DNA of 64,000 nt from Phocaeicola barnesiae DSM 18169 = JCM 13652 (GTDB lineage: Bacteria > Bacteroidota > Bacteroidia > Bacteroidales > Bacteroidaceae), in assembly GCF_000374585.1 (NCBI RefSeq), contig NZ_KB894647.1, forward strand, positions 1 to 64,000. The letters are read 5' to 3'. The translations under genes and the position numbers were made by a program. The notes under the pieces are model-generated. The model saw only the letters and a program-made list of their open reading frames with translations, ran no database searches and was not told the DNA's origin. This document shows positions 8,631 through 17,723 of the stretch, in pieces. Each line of letters opens with the position of its first letter. Within the stretch, counting starts at the first letter, position 1.

Positions 8631-8981
8631 CTATTTTCTCAGTATCTTGTCCATCGGTTTCCCTTTGGCCAATTCGTCTACCAGCTTGTCCAAATAACGG
8701 ATTTCACGCATCAAAGGCTCTTGAATCTCTTCCACTTTCACTCCACAGACAGAGCCTTTGATTTTTATCCGGTCCGGATTCGGAGAAGGAGCATTCCGGA
8801 AGAAATCGCCGTATGTAAGCGGCCCATCCAGAAACTCCTGAAGCTGGACGGTTTCGTAACCGGTCAGCCAAGCAATGATTTCATCCACTTCGGCCTGTGT
8901 ACGGCCTTTCCGCAGAGCTTTGTTCACCAGCAACGGGTAAACTTTCGCAAAAGGCATCTGATATACTTTTTCGTAGTCCAT
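8631..8981 (-). CDS. DUF2200 family protein
   Basis: 116 residues beginning [27 protein letters not shown] and containing [12 protein letters not shown] and [16 protein letters not shown], which I recognise as the DUF2200 pattern. The length matches the family. Cytoplasmic, no signal peptide, function unknown. It lies 6 bases after the tandem GNAT gene and is probably co-transcribed with it. Confidence 0.75.
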   Translation of the reverse strand: MDYEKVYQMPFAKVYPLLVNKALRKGRTQAEVDEIIAWLTGYETVQLQEFLDGPLTYGDFFRNAPSPNPDRIKIKGSVCGVKVEEIQEPLMREIRYLDKLVDELAKGKPMDKILRK

Positions 8982-8987
8982 CTGAAA

Positions 8988-9881
8988 TTAGTTTTCAAGT
9001 TTCATTTTCAATATCGGAAACGGGTTGCCTTGCTCGTCCGTTTCTGTCCGCTCAAAGGTACGAAAGCCTAAATGACGATAGAAGCCTTCCGCCTGCGGAT
9101 TCTGTTCGTTTACATCTACATAACAGACACCATACTGCTCTATCGCTATCCGAACAAGCTGTTTCCCGAATCCGTTTCCAAAACAATCGGGCGCAACAAA
9201 CAGCATTTCTATCTTCCGGTTCTCAACTCCCATGAAAGCCACCGGTCGACTGCCCTGATACATCACCAACAGCGTTTCAACCCCTTGAATGGCTTCACCG
9301 ACAAACGGAATCAGACGCCGGATATCTTCTTCCGCCAGAAAATGGTGGCTGGCCCGGACCGATGCGTCCCATAATTCGACCAAAGCATTGACCAAGGCAT
9401 CAGTCCGTTCAGACAAGGAATGGCAACAAAGGCGCGACAGCTTTCTCTGGAAATAAATCATGTCTTTCAACATTTTTCCGTCCTCCATAATCGGATGGTC
9501 ATAATGACAGGTAAAGAAATCAGGGACAGTATGTGAGTATTTGAAGCCGCAGTTTTTGTAAAAAGAAACTGTCTGCCTACTTTCTCCGGTACCGACAAGC
9601 ATAGTGTGACACACATCGGCATAATGCCGGCAAAGAAACTCTATCATTTGCCGTCCGTAACCTTTTCGTTGGTAAGCGGGTATCACTGCCAGATTCTTCA
9701 ACTCATACACTCCATTCCCTTCATCCGTCACAACCGCTACTGCGATGGGATTCGCTTCGTCATTCATGACATACAAATCGCCTCGCTCCAGATAACGGTC
9801 AATCATCGATTCCTGCTCATCAGCAAGAAGAAGGAGAGGAAGATAATGCTTTTTATCAATAGTAATGAATTGTATACTCAT
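8988..9881 (-). CDS. Tandem two-domain GNAT acetyltransferase
   Basis: 297 residues with two GNAT folds in one chain. The first (about 1-150) has the acetyl-CoA pyrophosphate loop LAVIPAYQRKGYGRQMIEFL. The second (about 155-297) has LFVAPDCFGNGFGKQLVRIA and ends in the typical NEQNPQAEGFYRHLGFRTFERTE strand-helix. Both carry a Q/R-x-x-G-x-G/A-like loop, so both may bind acetyl-CoA. Acceptor substrates (small amine, antibiotic or peptide N-terminus) cannot be deduced. First of three neighbouring acetyltransferase genes on this strand. Confidence 0.8.
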   Translation of the reverse strand: MSIQFITIDKKHYLPLLLLADEQESMIDRYLERGDLYVMNDEANPIAVAVVTDEGNGVYELKNLAVIPAYQRKGYGRQMIEFLCRHYADVCHTMLVGTGESRQTVSFYKNCGFKYSHTVPDFFTCHYDHPIMEDGKMLKDMIYFQRKLSRLCCHSLSERTDALVNALVELWDASVRASHHFLAEEDIRRLIPFVGEAIQGVETLLVMYQGSRPVAFMGVENRKIEMLFVAPDCFGNGFGKQLVRIAIEQYGVCYVDVNEQNPQAEGFYRHLGFRTFERTETDEQGNPFPILKMKLEN

Positions 9882-10057
9882 AATAAACTCTTGTAGGTAT
9901 CAAATTCGGTTGTCAACCTGTCTCATTTTCTTTTTCAGAAACCAAACGACAATGCCATTATAAAGCTTAAAATCATAAAGCAATCACTTTATTGTTTTTA
10001 GAAGCATTCACGCCTTGCTTTAAACGCAAAAATACGGGTTTTATTTTAAACTTCCGT

Positions 10058-11002
10058 CTATGACTTCATAAAGTCTTCTTTCAACAGTTCAAAGCTGTGG
10101 ACATCCACGAAGCGACTGTTCTTGAAACAAGCCTTACGAAGAATACCTGCCTTACGGAACCCTACTTTTTCGAGTACCCGCATGGAAGCGATATTGCTTT
10201 CATACACATTGGCAAATACACGGACGACATCTGTTGCTGCCCAATAACGTCGTAAGGCTTCTCGGAGGGCTTCACTGGCAATACCTTGGTTCCAGAAGGG
10301 CTCTGCCAGCCAATAACCTGTTTCGGCATTGTAGCGTTCCACATCTGTTCCCCGCATAAAACCGATATTGCCGACTGCTTCACCGTTTATCTCGATACAA
10401 TATTCACAAGATTCCTGTTGACTCATGGCATATTCGATAAAGGATTGTGCATCTTCTTCTGTATAAGGGTACGGAAGACGGTCTCGACAGTTATCCCAAA
10501 TCTTCCTGTTGTTCAGATATTGAGCTAACGAGGAAACGTCCGATTCCTGCCAAGTACGAAGCCGGAAAGAGCATTTCTTCATCGGGACGCTGACTAATCC
10601 GTGATAATTGCGTGGAGCATCCAAAGGCGAAAATCCCAGACTTTGATAGAAAGGCACAGCGTATGTAGAAGAGTTCACCGTAACATTCCAATAAGGATGT
10701 TCCTGCATGGCAAAATCAAACAAGGCACGTCCGATACCTTTCCGGTGATAGTTCGGATGGATAAAAAACATCGAGAGATGATGGTCTTTCTCCCGTATGG
10801 CCAACATCCCTACCAATGTTCCGGCCTCATCAAATGCTCCCCAAAAAGTCAATTCCAGGATGCGGCTTTCATCGCCGATAAAACTCATGAATACACCTAG
10901 TCCTTCCTCATCATAATCGGCTTTTCCACAGGCTATAAACACATCCAATGCCAATGCAATAGCCAGCTTCTGTTCTGCCTGTTTCAGTTTTCTTATTTTC
11001 AT
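10058..11002 (-). CDS. Tandem GNAT acetyltransferase with RimJ/RimL-like second domain
   Basis: 314 residues. Residues about 1-140 are a GNAT domain with FIHPNYHRKGIGRALFDFA. Residues about 145-314 are a second GNAT of the RimJ/RimL type: FRLRTWQESDVSSLAQYLNN at the start, TGYWLAEPFWNQGIASEALREAL as the CoA loop, and VYESNIASMRVLEKVGFRKAG near the end. The start overlaps the stop of the upstream acetyltransferase (ATGA), so the two are translationally coupled. Substrates unknown. Confidence 0.8.
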   Translation of the reverse strand: MKIRKLKQAEQKLAIALALDVFIACGKADYDEEGLGVFMSFIGDESRILELTFWGAFDEAGTLVGMLAIREKDHHLSMFFIHPNYHRKGIGRALFDFAMQEHPYWNVTVNSSTYAVPFYQSLGFSPLDAPRNYHGLVSVPMKKCSFRLRTWQESDVSSLAQYLNNRKIWDNCRDRLPYPYTEEDAQSFIEYAMSQQESCEYCIEINGEAVGNIGFMRGTDVERYNAETGYWLAEPFWNQGIASEALREALRRYWAATDVVRVFANVYESNIASMRVLEKVGFRKAGILRKACFKNSRFVDVHSFELLKEDFMKS

Positions 11003-11508
11003 ATTCCAATTTGCTTTCTCATTCTATAATTGGTTAGTTTCAAACGGTTAGCTTGCGCACGTTGTTCCAGTTCCACAACATACCCCCGACTTTCAAAGAA
11101 AGGACGGGCCGTGATACTTACTTCCGAAGTAATGTTTTGGATATCGTGCTCCATGGCGTATGCTTCAATCCGTTGCAACAGGGCGGTGGCGATACCCTCT
11201 CCCTGATGGTCCTTATGAATGAACATAGAGTGCAGATAACCGTCATTACGGATGGAAGTAAAACCAACGATACGACCTTCGGCATCGCAGGCTGTGATGA
11301 AGTGCAAAGTTGCGAGCAGTTCTTCCCAATGCCCCGGTAAATTACCACACGAAGCCCAGTCAGCCACTTCTTCAGCCGTATAATCACGAATATTGACTGC
11401 CAACACCGTATTACGGAAAAGTTCTTTCAGTTCAGGAATATCGGTTGGGGTAGCGGGGCGGAAAAGCAATGTATTCCTTGACGTATCATTCTGTTCGTTC
11501 TTATTCAT
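10999..11508 (-). CDS. GNAT family N-acetyltransferase
   Basis: 169 residues, single GNAT domain. It begins LLFRPATPTDIPELKELFRNT, has the CoA loop MFIHKDHQGEGIATALLQRIE, and ends with SITARPFFESRGYVVELEQRAQANRLKLTNYRMRK, typical of the YafP/ElaA-like group. It is first in a coupled pair with the tandem GNAT gene downstream (4-base overlap). Cytoplasmic; acceptor unknown. Confidence 0.8.
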   Translation of the reverse strand: MNKNEQNDTSRNTLLFRPATPTDIPELKELFRNTVLAVNIRDYTAEEVADWASCGNLPGHWEELLATLHFITACDAEGRIVGFTSIRNDGYLHSMFIHKDHQGEGIATALLQRIEAYAMEHDIQNITSEVSITARPFFESRGYVVELEQRAQANRLKLTNYRMRKQIGI

Positions 11509-11653
11509 ACAATGTGATTAGATTTTGGATAAAAAATCGACACTATACATACAAAATTGTACCTATCGGGATAAAGATAGCAAAGTTTTTTCAGCTTTTC
11601 GTACAAATGATTAATTTTACAGCGATTTGAACAACTGAAAAACACACTGAAGA

Positions 11654-12913
11654 ATGAACAAACATCTGACGAGCAAACTACTTACCCTGCTGTTGCTACT
11701 CTTCTTTGTAGCCTGTAGCAATGAAGAAACCCCTTGGGAGGAACCTTCAACAGGAACTGAAACCGGACATCTGACCAATGTAATTACAGAAACAAGCTTT
11801 GACAAAGAAGATCTGGCTGCAATGGTAGTCAACTTTGTAGCCGGCCAAGGTATCAATCTACCGGTCGAATTTGTCACCTTACTGATGCGTGATGTAGATG
11901 TTGCCGCTATCGAATACTCCACCACCGGAGTGAACGGTGAGCCAATTACCGCATCGGGCGTCATAGCCATGCCCCAAGGGACAACTTCCTATGACCATCT
12001 GGTAAGTATCCAACACGGGACTCTCAATATGGAAGAGGCTCCATCGAAACAACTTTTCTATTACGAAATGCTGCCCGTTATCTGCGGACACGTCATCGTC
12101 ATGGCCGATTACATCGGTTATGGTTCCAGTCAGACTCCCGACCGCCAGCATCCCTATTTGCATGACCGGTTGACCGGCACTGCCTGTGCGGATATGATAG
12201 AAGCTGCACGCGAATACCTGAAACAGAAGAATCTGACCGAGACCAATGATGACATTGAACTGATGGGTTACTCGCAAGGAGGACAAGCCTCCATGGCTAC
12301 CTTATTTGAGCTGGAAAGAAGAGGACTGACAGAAAGTGTCCGGGCTGTGTACGCTGGAGGAGGTCCCTACGATTTGGAAAGCATCCTCCAAACCTTTCTC
12401 GCTTACAAAGACAACCCGATGCCCTACGAACGCACCGGATATGCCCCCTATCTGATTCGGGGCATGGTGTACGGAGAGCAATTGGAAGTCAGTGACGAGA
12501 ACCTGTATGCTCCGGAAGTCATCGAACAGGGACTGAATGAGATGTTCTCTACCCGACCGCTTTTCGAATGGCACGAAGCATTGGGTACCGACATCACCCA
12601 AGTGATACATCCGGATTTCTTCGCCGCACCTACATTCAATGGAAACGCCGATGTGATTGCCGTCATCGAAGCATTACGAAAGAATTCATTAATCAACTCA
12701 TCCATCGAGCCGCAGGTACCTGTATACCTGTATCATTCTCCGCAGGATGATTTTGTACCTTACTCCAACGCGGTAAATGCCCATAACCTCTGGAGTTCAT
12801 CTACACTGACAGACTTGTCCATGCCGGGGCATGTCCTGGGAGGCATTGAATTCATGTTACGCTACATGGGATTATGGGAACTCGTCGGGCCAATGCTCGG
12901 AATGGGTTCATGA
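11654..12913 (+). CDS. Alpha/beta-hydrolase lipoprotein (secretory lipase-like)
   Basis: 419 residues with a lipoprotein signal (LLLLLFFVAC, Cys21). The fold is an alpha/beta hydrolase: oxyanion region around HGTLN (121-125), MADYIGYGSSQ, and the nucleophile elbow GYSQGG with Ser207. Likely acid Asp365 or Asp366 in HSPQDDFVP and catalytic His393 in MPGHVLGG. The layout resembles fungal-type secretory lipases and related prolyl-oligopeptidase-like hydrolases. It probably acts on esters at the cell surface. Monocistronic; no sugar or lipid pathway genes adjoin. Confidence 0.75.
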   Translation: MNKHLTSKLLTLLLLLFFVACSNEETPWEEPSTGTETGHLTNVITETSFDKEDLAAMVVNFVAGQGINLPVEFVTLLMRDVDVAAIEYSTTGVNGEPITASGVIAMPQGTTSYDHLVSIQHGTLNMEEAPSKQLFYYEMLPVICGHVIVMADYIGYGSSQTPDRQHPYLHDRLTGTACADMIEAAREYLKQKNLTETNDDIELMGYSQGGQASMATLFELERRGLTESVRAVYAGGGPYDLESILQTFLAYKDNPMPYERTGYAPYLIRGMVYGEQLEVSDENLYAPEVIEQGLNEMFSTRPLFEWHEALGTDITQVIHPDFFAAPTFNGNADVIAVIEALRKNSLINSSIEPQVPVYLYHSPQDDFVPYSNAVNAHNLWSSSTLTDLSMPGHVLGGIEFMLRYMGLWELVGPMLGMGS

Positions 12914-13038
12914 CAGAGACATAACGGAAAATCATCAGTTTTAGGTATTTCCCAGACAAAAGTTGCTTCCTATTTTTACTGCAAGACCAACAAACGGCAG
13001 CCTGATAGATGCTCTCTATAAGCCGATAGATACAACCG

Positions 13039-13070
13039 TTTGTCAGTCAATGAATATTACCGTAGTTTTG
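13039..13070 (+). promoter_or_regulatory. Strong Bacteroides-type promoter for the peroxiredoxin gene
   Basis: TTTG (13039-13042), a 20-base spacer and TAGTTTTG (13063-13070) match the consensus exactly. The start codon follows at 13121, leaving a leader of about 45 bases. Confidence 0.7.
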
Positions 13071-13120
13071 CAGTGTAACAAAAACAAAACAATTAAGTTC
13101 AACTTTAAAAAACAAATATC

Positions 13121-13834
13121 ATGGAAGCAACTCAAGTAAATGTAATGCCTAGAATCGGCGATAAGGCTCCGGTCTTCACAGCGAAAACAACTCAAGGTGT
13201 CATCAACTTCCCAACAGACTACAAGGGAAAGTGGAAAATCCTTTTCAGTCACCCGGCAGACTTTACTCCGGTATGTACTTCGGAATTCATGACCTTTGCC
13301 ACCATGGCAGCAGATTTTGAAGCCCTCAACTGCCAATTGGTAGGCCTCTCGGTAGACGGACTTTACAGCCACATCGCCTGGCTCCGTACCATCAAGGATA
13401 AGATTGACTACAAAGGCATGAAAGATGTAGAAGTGAAATTTCCGCTCATCGAGGACATCACCATGGAAGTAGCGAAACTTTATGGTATGATTCAGCCGGG
13501 CGAAAGCCAGACATCTGCCGTACGTGCGGTATTCTTCATCGACCCGGAAGACAAGATCCGTACCATCCTTTACTACCCGCTCTCTTTGGGACGTAATTTC
13601 GATGAAATCAAGCGCGTCCTCATCGGCCTGCAGACTGCCGATAATTTCGGAGTAGCGTTGCCGGCAGATTGGCGTCCGGGTGATGAGGTAATTGTACCGA
13701 CAGCTGGTTCCTGCGGTGTAGCGAAAGCCCGTATGGACGGAGAAGAAGGCGAAATGAAATGCTACGACTGGTTCTTCTGCACCAAGCAACTGAGTAAAGA
13801 GGAAGTAGAAAGCAAATTGGGGACAACTCTATAA
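13121..13834 (+). CDS. Peroxiredoxin, archaeal Prx6 type
   Basis: 237 residues. It reduces hydrogen peroxide and organic hydroperoxides in the cytoplasm. The peroxidatic Cys52 lies in HPADFTPVCTSEF, the Prx6-group motif with the conserved Pro/Thr/Cys. The C-terminal region has Cys198, Cys214 and Cys220; the six-residue spacing of the last two (KCYDWFFC) matches the C-terminal cysteine pair of archaeal thioredoxin peroxidases such as ApTPx, where one acts as resolving cysteine. Length fits that group. Single gene with its own promoter and terminator, consistent with an oxidative-stress gene in an anaerobe. Confidence 0.88.
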   Translation: MEATQVNVMPRIGDKAPVFTAKTTQGVINFPTDYKGKWKILFSHPADFTPVCTSEFMTFATMAADFEALNCQLVGLSVDGLYSHIAWLRTIKDKIDYKGMKDVEVKFPLIEDITMEVAKLYGMIQPGESQTSAVRAVFFIDPEDKIRTILYYPLSLGRNFDEIKRVLIGLQTADNFGVALPADWRPGDEVIVPTAGSCGVAKARMDGEEGEMKCYDWFFCTKQLSKEEVESKLGTTL

Positions 13835-13870
13835 CATTTCAAACACTGCTTAACCGGTGATAAACCGAAG

Positions 13871-13912
13871 AACGGGATGTATGAATCGTGACATACATCC
13901 CGTTTTTTTATA
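13871..13912 (+). terminator. Intrinsic terminator after the peroxiredoxin gene
   Basis: A perfect 13-bp stem, AACGGGATGTATG (13871-13883) with CATACATCCCGTT (13892-13904), has an 8-base loop and is followed by a T-run. Confidence 0.85.
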
Positions 13913-14037
13913 CTTATCACTCAACTACCTTGACACCTCCGTTTTACGAAAACGGCATTTTCCAAGCATAAAACAAACGTCAACAATCATTTATACAAAA
14001 AAACATTAAACGACAAATGATTATCCAACCAGAACAT

Positions 14038-14045
14038 TATTTTTG
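14038..14045 (+). promoter_or_regulatory. Candidate -7 box for the flavodoxin lipoprotein
   Basis: TATTTTTG matches TAnnTTTG, 65 bases before the start at 14111. No clear TTTG is seen at the right distance upstream. Confidence 0.35.
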
Positions 14046-14110
14046 TAGTTCATACAAAGAAACGAATTTCTCTTTATACGCCATTTAACCACACAAAAAA
14101 CCATACGATA

Positions 14111-14947
14111 ATGAAAAAAGGATTGATATTATTTGCTGTCCTTCTGGCATTGATAGGCTGCAATTCACACAAAAAAACTGAAACAGGAGAAGATATGAAA
14201 ACACAGAAATGTCTGGTGATTTACTATTCACAGACTGGAGCTACCCAACAGGTAGCACAGGAATTCGCTCAGTTACTTCATGCTGACACCCTACGTATTG
14301 AAGTGGAACAACCTTACGATGGAACTTACCAGGAAACCATCGAACGTTGCCAGAAAGAGATGGCCAACAACGAAGTGCCTACCTTGAAGACACGCGACAT
14401 CGACCTCACGAAATACGATACCGTCTTCTTAGGCTACCCCATCTGGTTCGGCACCTATGCCTTGCCGATAACTTCTTTGGTAAAGAACATAGATTTTGCA
14501 GGCAAAAAGATTGTACCGTTCTGTACTTTCGGCAGCGGTGGATTGAGCGCCAGTATGAATGATTTGAAAAAGGCACTTCCCCAAGCTGAGATACTCCCCG
14601 GTTACGGTGTACGAAATGCCCGCATAACCAAAGCACCGGCTGAAGTGAAACGTTTCCTCATCGAAAACGGTTATTTGGAAGGTAAGGTAGAACAACTGCC
14701 GGCATATTCTGCCCAACAGCCCGTGACTCCCGAAGAAGCAGCTATCTTCAATGCAGCCTGCGGCGATTACCAATACCCGCTCGGTACACCGGTGACCGTA
14801 GGCAAACGTACAACCTCTCAAGGAACAGACTACTGCTTCACCGCACAAAGCAAAGACGTTAAAGGCAACGATGTAAAAACAACCATTTACGTGACAGTCA
14901 GCAATGATCCGAACATCAAACCGGAATTTACCGAAGTAGTCAGATAA
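14111..14947 (+). CDS. Flavodoxin-domain lipoprotein
   Basis: 278 residues. A lipoprotein signal (LLALIGC, Cys17) precedes a flavodoxin domain (about 35-190): the FMN phosphate loop is YYSQTGATQQ, followed by YDTVFLGYPIWFGTYALPI and FCTFGSGGLSASMNDLKKALP, which are typical flavin contacts. The last 80 residues form an extra beta-rich region. Secreted, membrane-anchored flavodoxins of this kind occur in Bacteroidetes; the electron donor and acceptor are unknown. It stands alone between two terminators. Confidence 0.8.
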   Translation: MKKGLILFAVLLALIGCNSHKKTETGEDMKTQKCLVIYYSQTGATQQVAQEFAQLLHADTLRIEVEQPYDGTYQETIERCQKEMANNEVPTLKTRDIDLTKYDTVFLGYPIWFGTYALPITSLVKNIDFAGKKIVPFCTFGSGGLSASMNDLKKALPQAEILPGYGVRNARITKAPAEVKRFLIENGYLEGKVEQLPAYSAQQPVTPEEAAIFNAACGDYQYPLGTPVTVGKRTTSQGTDYCFTAQSKDVKGNDVKTTIYVTVSNDPNIKPEFTEVVR

Positions 14948-14980
14948 GACTCCACGGTTTCCATCCAAGCGCAAACAATA

Positions 14981-15021
14981 AGCCTCCTGCTCGATTACAT
15001 GAATCAACCAAGCAGGAGGCT
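14981..15021. terminator. Bidirectional hairpin between convergent genes
   Basis: An 11-bp perfect stem (AGCCTCCTGCT 14981-14991, AGCAGGAGGCT 15011-15021) lies between the convergent flavodoxin lipoprotein and the hypothetical lipoprotein. Flanks are only moderately T-rich. Confidence 0.6.
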
Positions 15022-15028
15022 TCTATAT

Positions 15029-16327
15029 TTATTCTACAATATCATCCTTTTCCAGAAACTCTTTCGTACTATATTTCATGCCAAGAGGCCCGTAATCTCC
15101 CAATGCGATGTGAGCAATCTGTTTTTCCGGATCCGTAATTTTCTCCAAAGGTTCGCCTTCTTCATCCGCATAATTCGTTGGAGTCATACGAGAGATAGAA
15201 TACTCCCATGCTTCATTCGGCAGAATGTTCCGATACATGATAACGATGATATCACCTATCGGGTTACCGTCTACATCCAGCTTCTCTTTATCCCAGACGA
15301 ACAAGTTACACAATGCTCCGGCACGGTTCATCTCGGCTACTCTTTCTTCGATTTCAGCAAGACGCGGATTCTGCTTCTGACAAACGATGAATGTAGACTT
15401 CTTATCTGGAGCAGAAAGTGCATTGACGTCGCAAAGCGAATAATAAGAACGGGTATTAGAAGCTGCACCCAGGCAAATGGACCAATAGCGAGCATTGGCA
15501 TTGCGATAGTCTTCTACCCGCTGAGGGATGGTCACAGGCTTGAAACTGAATACAAGGACGGAATCAGTCTGCAAATGTGTCCGGCCATAAAGATAATTGG
15601 TCGCATTATTCGGATAATACTGCCCACGGGGAGCCAAGAGGAACGGTACTTCACGGTAATCGTCGGATTTCTGCGGCACAAAAGTACCTCCAAATCCATT
15701 GATATTGGAAGCCGTACGGAGCAGGGCCTTCACTTCCTCCAGAGTACGAATGTCATACCCCGTGATAGCCGGCATCTCTACGCCACCATATTCATCGGAT
15801 TCGCCTTCTGCATCAGTCCCTAGATAATGACGGATACAGACAGCCAAGCGGTTTACCCCCTTATCAATCCGACAGATATTTTTGGAAGGCAACTTAGCTA
15901 TCTGTGCCTCATCCATTGTTGCGGGTACAATGTAGACCGTAAACGTATTTTTCTTTGTCGATGTCACCACAAACGGGTTATCACAGCCTTCATCCGGTAC
16001 GATATCATAGTCATCAATACCACCAATTGCCGTACCCGTTTCATCGTTATAAAGCGAGAAACTGAAATAACGGGCATAAGGGAACTGTCCTTTGATGCAC
16101 AGAGCGACATCCGGGTTTTCATTTACGTTGTAAGTGTATTCCCAATAATTGGAATACAGGTCCGGATAAGCTCCCAACACTTCTCCGTTTCCTTTCATCG
16201 TTTCACTCCATTGTTCTTTAGGAGAAGGATTAACAATCGTCGATTGAGAGGTAGACTCATCTGTACAGCCCACCAACATAAATGACCAAACAGCCATCAA
16301 AAAAAAGAATGTTCTCTTCATTTTCAT
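15029..16327 (-). CDS. Lipoprotein of unknown function, DUF1254/DUF1214-like features
   Basis: 432 residues with a lipoprotein signal (MAVWSFMLVGC, Cys21). The body is beta-rich: PYARYFSFSLYNDETGTAIGGIDDYDI, CRIDKGVNRLAVCIRHYLG, YLYGRTHLQTDSVLVFSFK. The PYARYFSF segment recalls the C-terminal jelly roll of DUF1214/DUF1254 proteins, but this is a tentative pattern match. No catalytic motif recognised. A GC-rich stem (16371-16378 with 16389-16396) lies upstream. Confidence 0.55.
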   Translation of the reverse strand: MKMKRTFFFLMAVWSFMLVGCTDESTSQSTIVNPSPKEQWSETMKGNGEVLGAYPDLYSNYWEYTYNVNENPDVALCIKGQFPYARYFSFSLYNDETGTAIGGIDDYDIVPDEGCDNPFVVTSTKKNTFTVYIVPATMDEAQIAKLPSKNICRIDKGVNRLAVCIRHYLGTDAEGESDEYGGVEMPAITGYDIRTLEEVKALLRTASNINGFGGTFVPQKSDDYREVPFLLAPRGQYYPNNATNYLYGRTHLQTDSVLVFSFKPVTIPQRVEDYRNANARYWSICLGAASNTRSYYSLCDVNALSAPDKKSTFIVCQKQNPRLAEIEERVAEMNRAGALCNLFVWDKEKLDVDGNPIGDIIVIMYRNILPNEAWEYSISRMTPTNYADEEGEPLEKITDPEKQIAHIALGDYGPLGMKYSTKEFLEKDDIVE

Positions 16328-16370
16328 TTAGTTTTGTGTTTATTAATATTTATCTGAACGTATTGCCTCA

Positions 16371-16396
16371 ACCCGCCGTTCAGAATAGCGGCGGGT
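16371..16396 (-). terminator. GC-rich hairpin between two minus-strand genes
   Basis: ACCCGCCG and CGGCGGGT form an 8-bp perfect stem. It lies after the stop of the pRiA4b-like gene and before the lipoprotein gene. With no T-run it may be a weak terminator or a leader structure. Confidence 0.3.
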
Positions 16397-16460
16397 ATGA
16401 AACAACACCATACCAGTAATGATTTAAGTATCCTCATTCTGTCGTTTTCAGAACAATCGT

Positions 16461-17033
16461 TTAAAGCAGCGCCAAATCATCGTTCGTTACATCCAAGTTG
16501 AATAAATTGGGATCCCAATTCTCATCTTCGTCCATTCCCAACCATTCCCGGTATTCCATAGCTTCTTCACCATCAGGCTCTTCCCGGAAGACTTCTTTCA
16601 TCTGCTCATAACCATATACGCCACCACAATCTTCCGGAGGACATGCTCCTTTTCCTGCCAGGCATCTAGGTTTCAGAATCTTTTCATCCAATACCGCTTC
16701 CAAAGTAATGGTATGATACCAGCTGTCACCGAAATCATACAGATACAACAGTTTCTTCGAAATGTCTTGACCGAAATAAGCTTTCAGTTTAAATTTGGCA
16801 GAATCTTGAGTCGGAACAGGATAATACCAATCTTTTTCATCCGGATTCGCAATTCTGATGTCCATATCGTACACCTTATCTACAAATTCAAACAGATGAC
16901 AATCATCCCAATTGAAAGCACGCTGGATGACCTGGTGAAACCGCAAAAAAGTATAGATATCCGGAACCAATACACGACGCCATACGGGCGGTTTGGTAAT
17001 ACCTTTAATCTGAATTTTAAACTGATAAGTCAT
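16461..17033 (-). CDS. Plasmid pRiA4b ORF-3-like protein
   Basis: 190 residues from the ATG at 17033. A 26-codon upstream extension to 17111 is hydrophobic, AT-rich and unlike the family start, so MTYQFKIQIKGITKPPVWRRV is taken as the N-terminus. That opening, together with FLRFHQVIQRAFNWDDCHLFEF, YDFGDSWYHTITLE and CLAGKGACPPEDCGGVYGY, is the signature of the pRiA4b ORF-3 family (also called IS1096 TnpR-like). Cytoplasmic, function unknown, despite the name derived from a plasmid ORF. Confidence 0.8.
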   Translation of the reverse strand: MTYQFKIQIKGITKPPVWRRVLVPDIYTFLRFHQVIQRAFNWDDCHLFEFVDKVYDMDIRIANPDEKDWYYPVPTQDSAKFKLKAYFGQDISKKLLYLYDFGDSWYHTITLEAVLDEKILKPRCLAGKGACPPEDCGGVYGYEQMKEVFREEPDGEEAMEYREWLGMDEDENWDPNLFNLDVTNDDLALL

Positions 17034-17200
17034 ATATTCCCGTTTAATTAATTTGTCTGATGTTTTTTCATAGATGTGCGTGTAAAGATAGAAAATAATT
17101 ATCAGACTCAATCATCATGTCACTTATTTCTATTACCCATTCTTCATTTTTTATTTTAAATACACCTCACACTGCATCCACCCCCAGACCAGGATAAATA

Positions 17201-17240
17201 GTCAAATATTTGACCATTTCAAAAGAAAGACTTAACTTTG
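17201..17240 (+). promoter_or_regulatory. Promoter and palindromic operator of the MarR-efflux operon
   Basis: A perfect 14-bp palindrome, GTCAAATATTTGAC, lies at 17201-17214. Its TTTG (17209-17212) is the -33 box, followed after 20 bases by TAACTTTG (17233-17240), the -7 box. A dimeric regulator bound here would cover the promoter. Because the first gene is a MarR regulator, autorepression of the operon is the likely logic (inference). Confidence 0.7.
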
Positions 17241-17273
17241 CAACCCGAAAAGGATTCCCCCACACTAACTATT

Positions 17274-17723
17274 ATGACTGAAAAACGAGAAAATGCTACG
17301 CCACGGGACTGCATCCTGCAACTGATACGTACCCGTATGGCTTCAAGACAAGCCATGCAGAAACTATTAAAAAACTCCAATGCCGGAATCACCTTCGAGA
17401 TGCTTCAAGTAATGAGTTGCCTATGGAATGAACAGGGTATCAGTCAACAAACACTAGCAGAACGCACGGCCAAAGACAAAGCCTGCCTGACAAGTCTGAT
17501 GTCAAACTTGGAACGCAAAGGATATGTATGCAGACGCGAAGACCCGAAAGACCGACGAAACAAACTAGTCTATCTGACCGATGAAGGTGAAGCGTTTCAC
17601 CAATGGATAGCTCCTACCCTAACCGCTTATTATGAACGCTTGGAAGAAATACTAGGAACTGACAAACTGAAACAGACCGAGGAACTACTAAAAGAATTAC
17701 AACATGCCATCGAAAGTTATTAA
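17274..17723 (+). CDS. MarR family transcriptional regulator
   Basis: 149 residues from the ATG at 17274; an upstream in-frame ATG at 17238 overlaps the -7 promoter box and is rejected. The winged helix is visible: GITFEMLQVMSCLWNEQGISQQTLAERTAKDKACLTSL (helices 2-4) and LERKGYVCRREDPKDRRNKLVYLTDEG (wing), with the DxRxxR-like DPKDRRNK. It overlaps the TolC gene by 20 bases. The dimer probably binds the palindrome at 17201-17214 and releases it on binding a drug-like ligand. Confidence 0.88.
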   Translation: MTEKRENATPRDCILQLIRTRMASRQAMQKLLKNSNAGITFEMLQVMSCLWNEQGISQQTLAERTAKDKACLTSLMSNLERKGYVCRREDPKDRRNKLVYLTDEGEAFHQWIAPTLTAYYERLEEILGTDKLKQTEELLKELQHAIESY

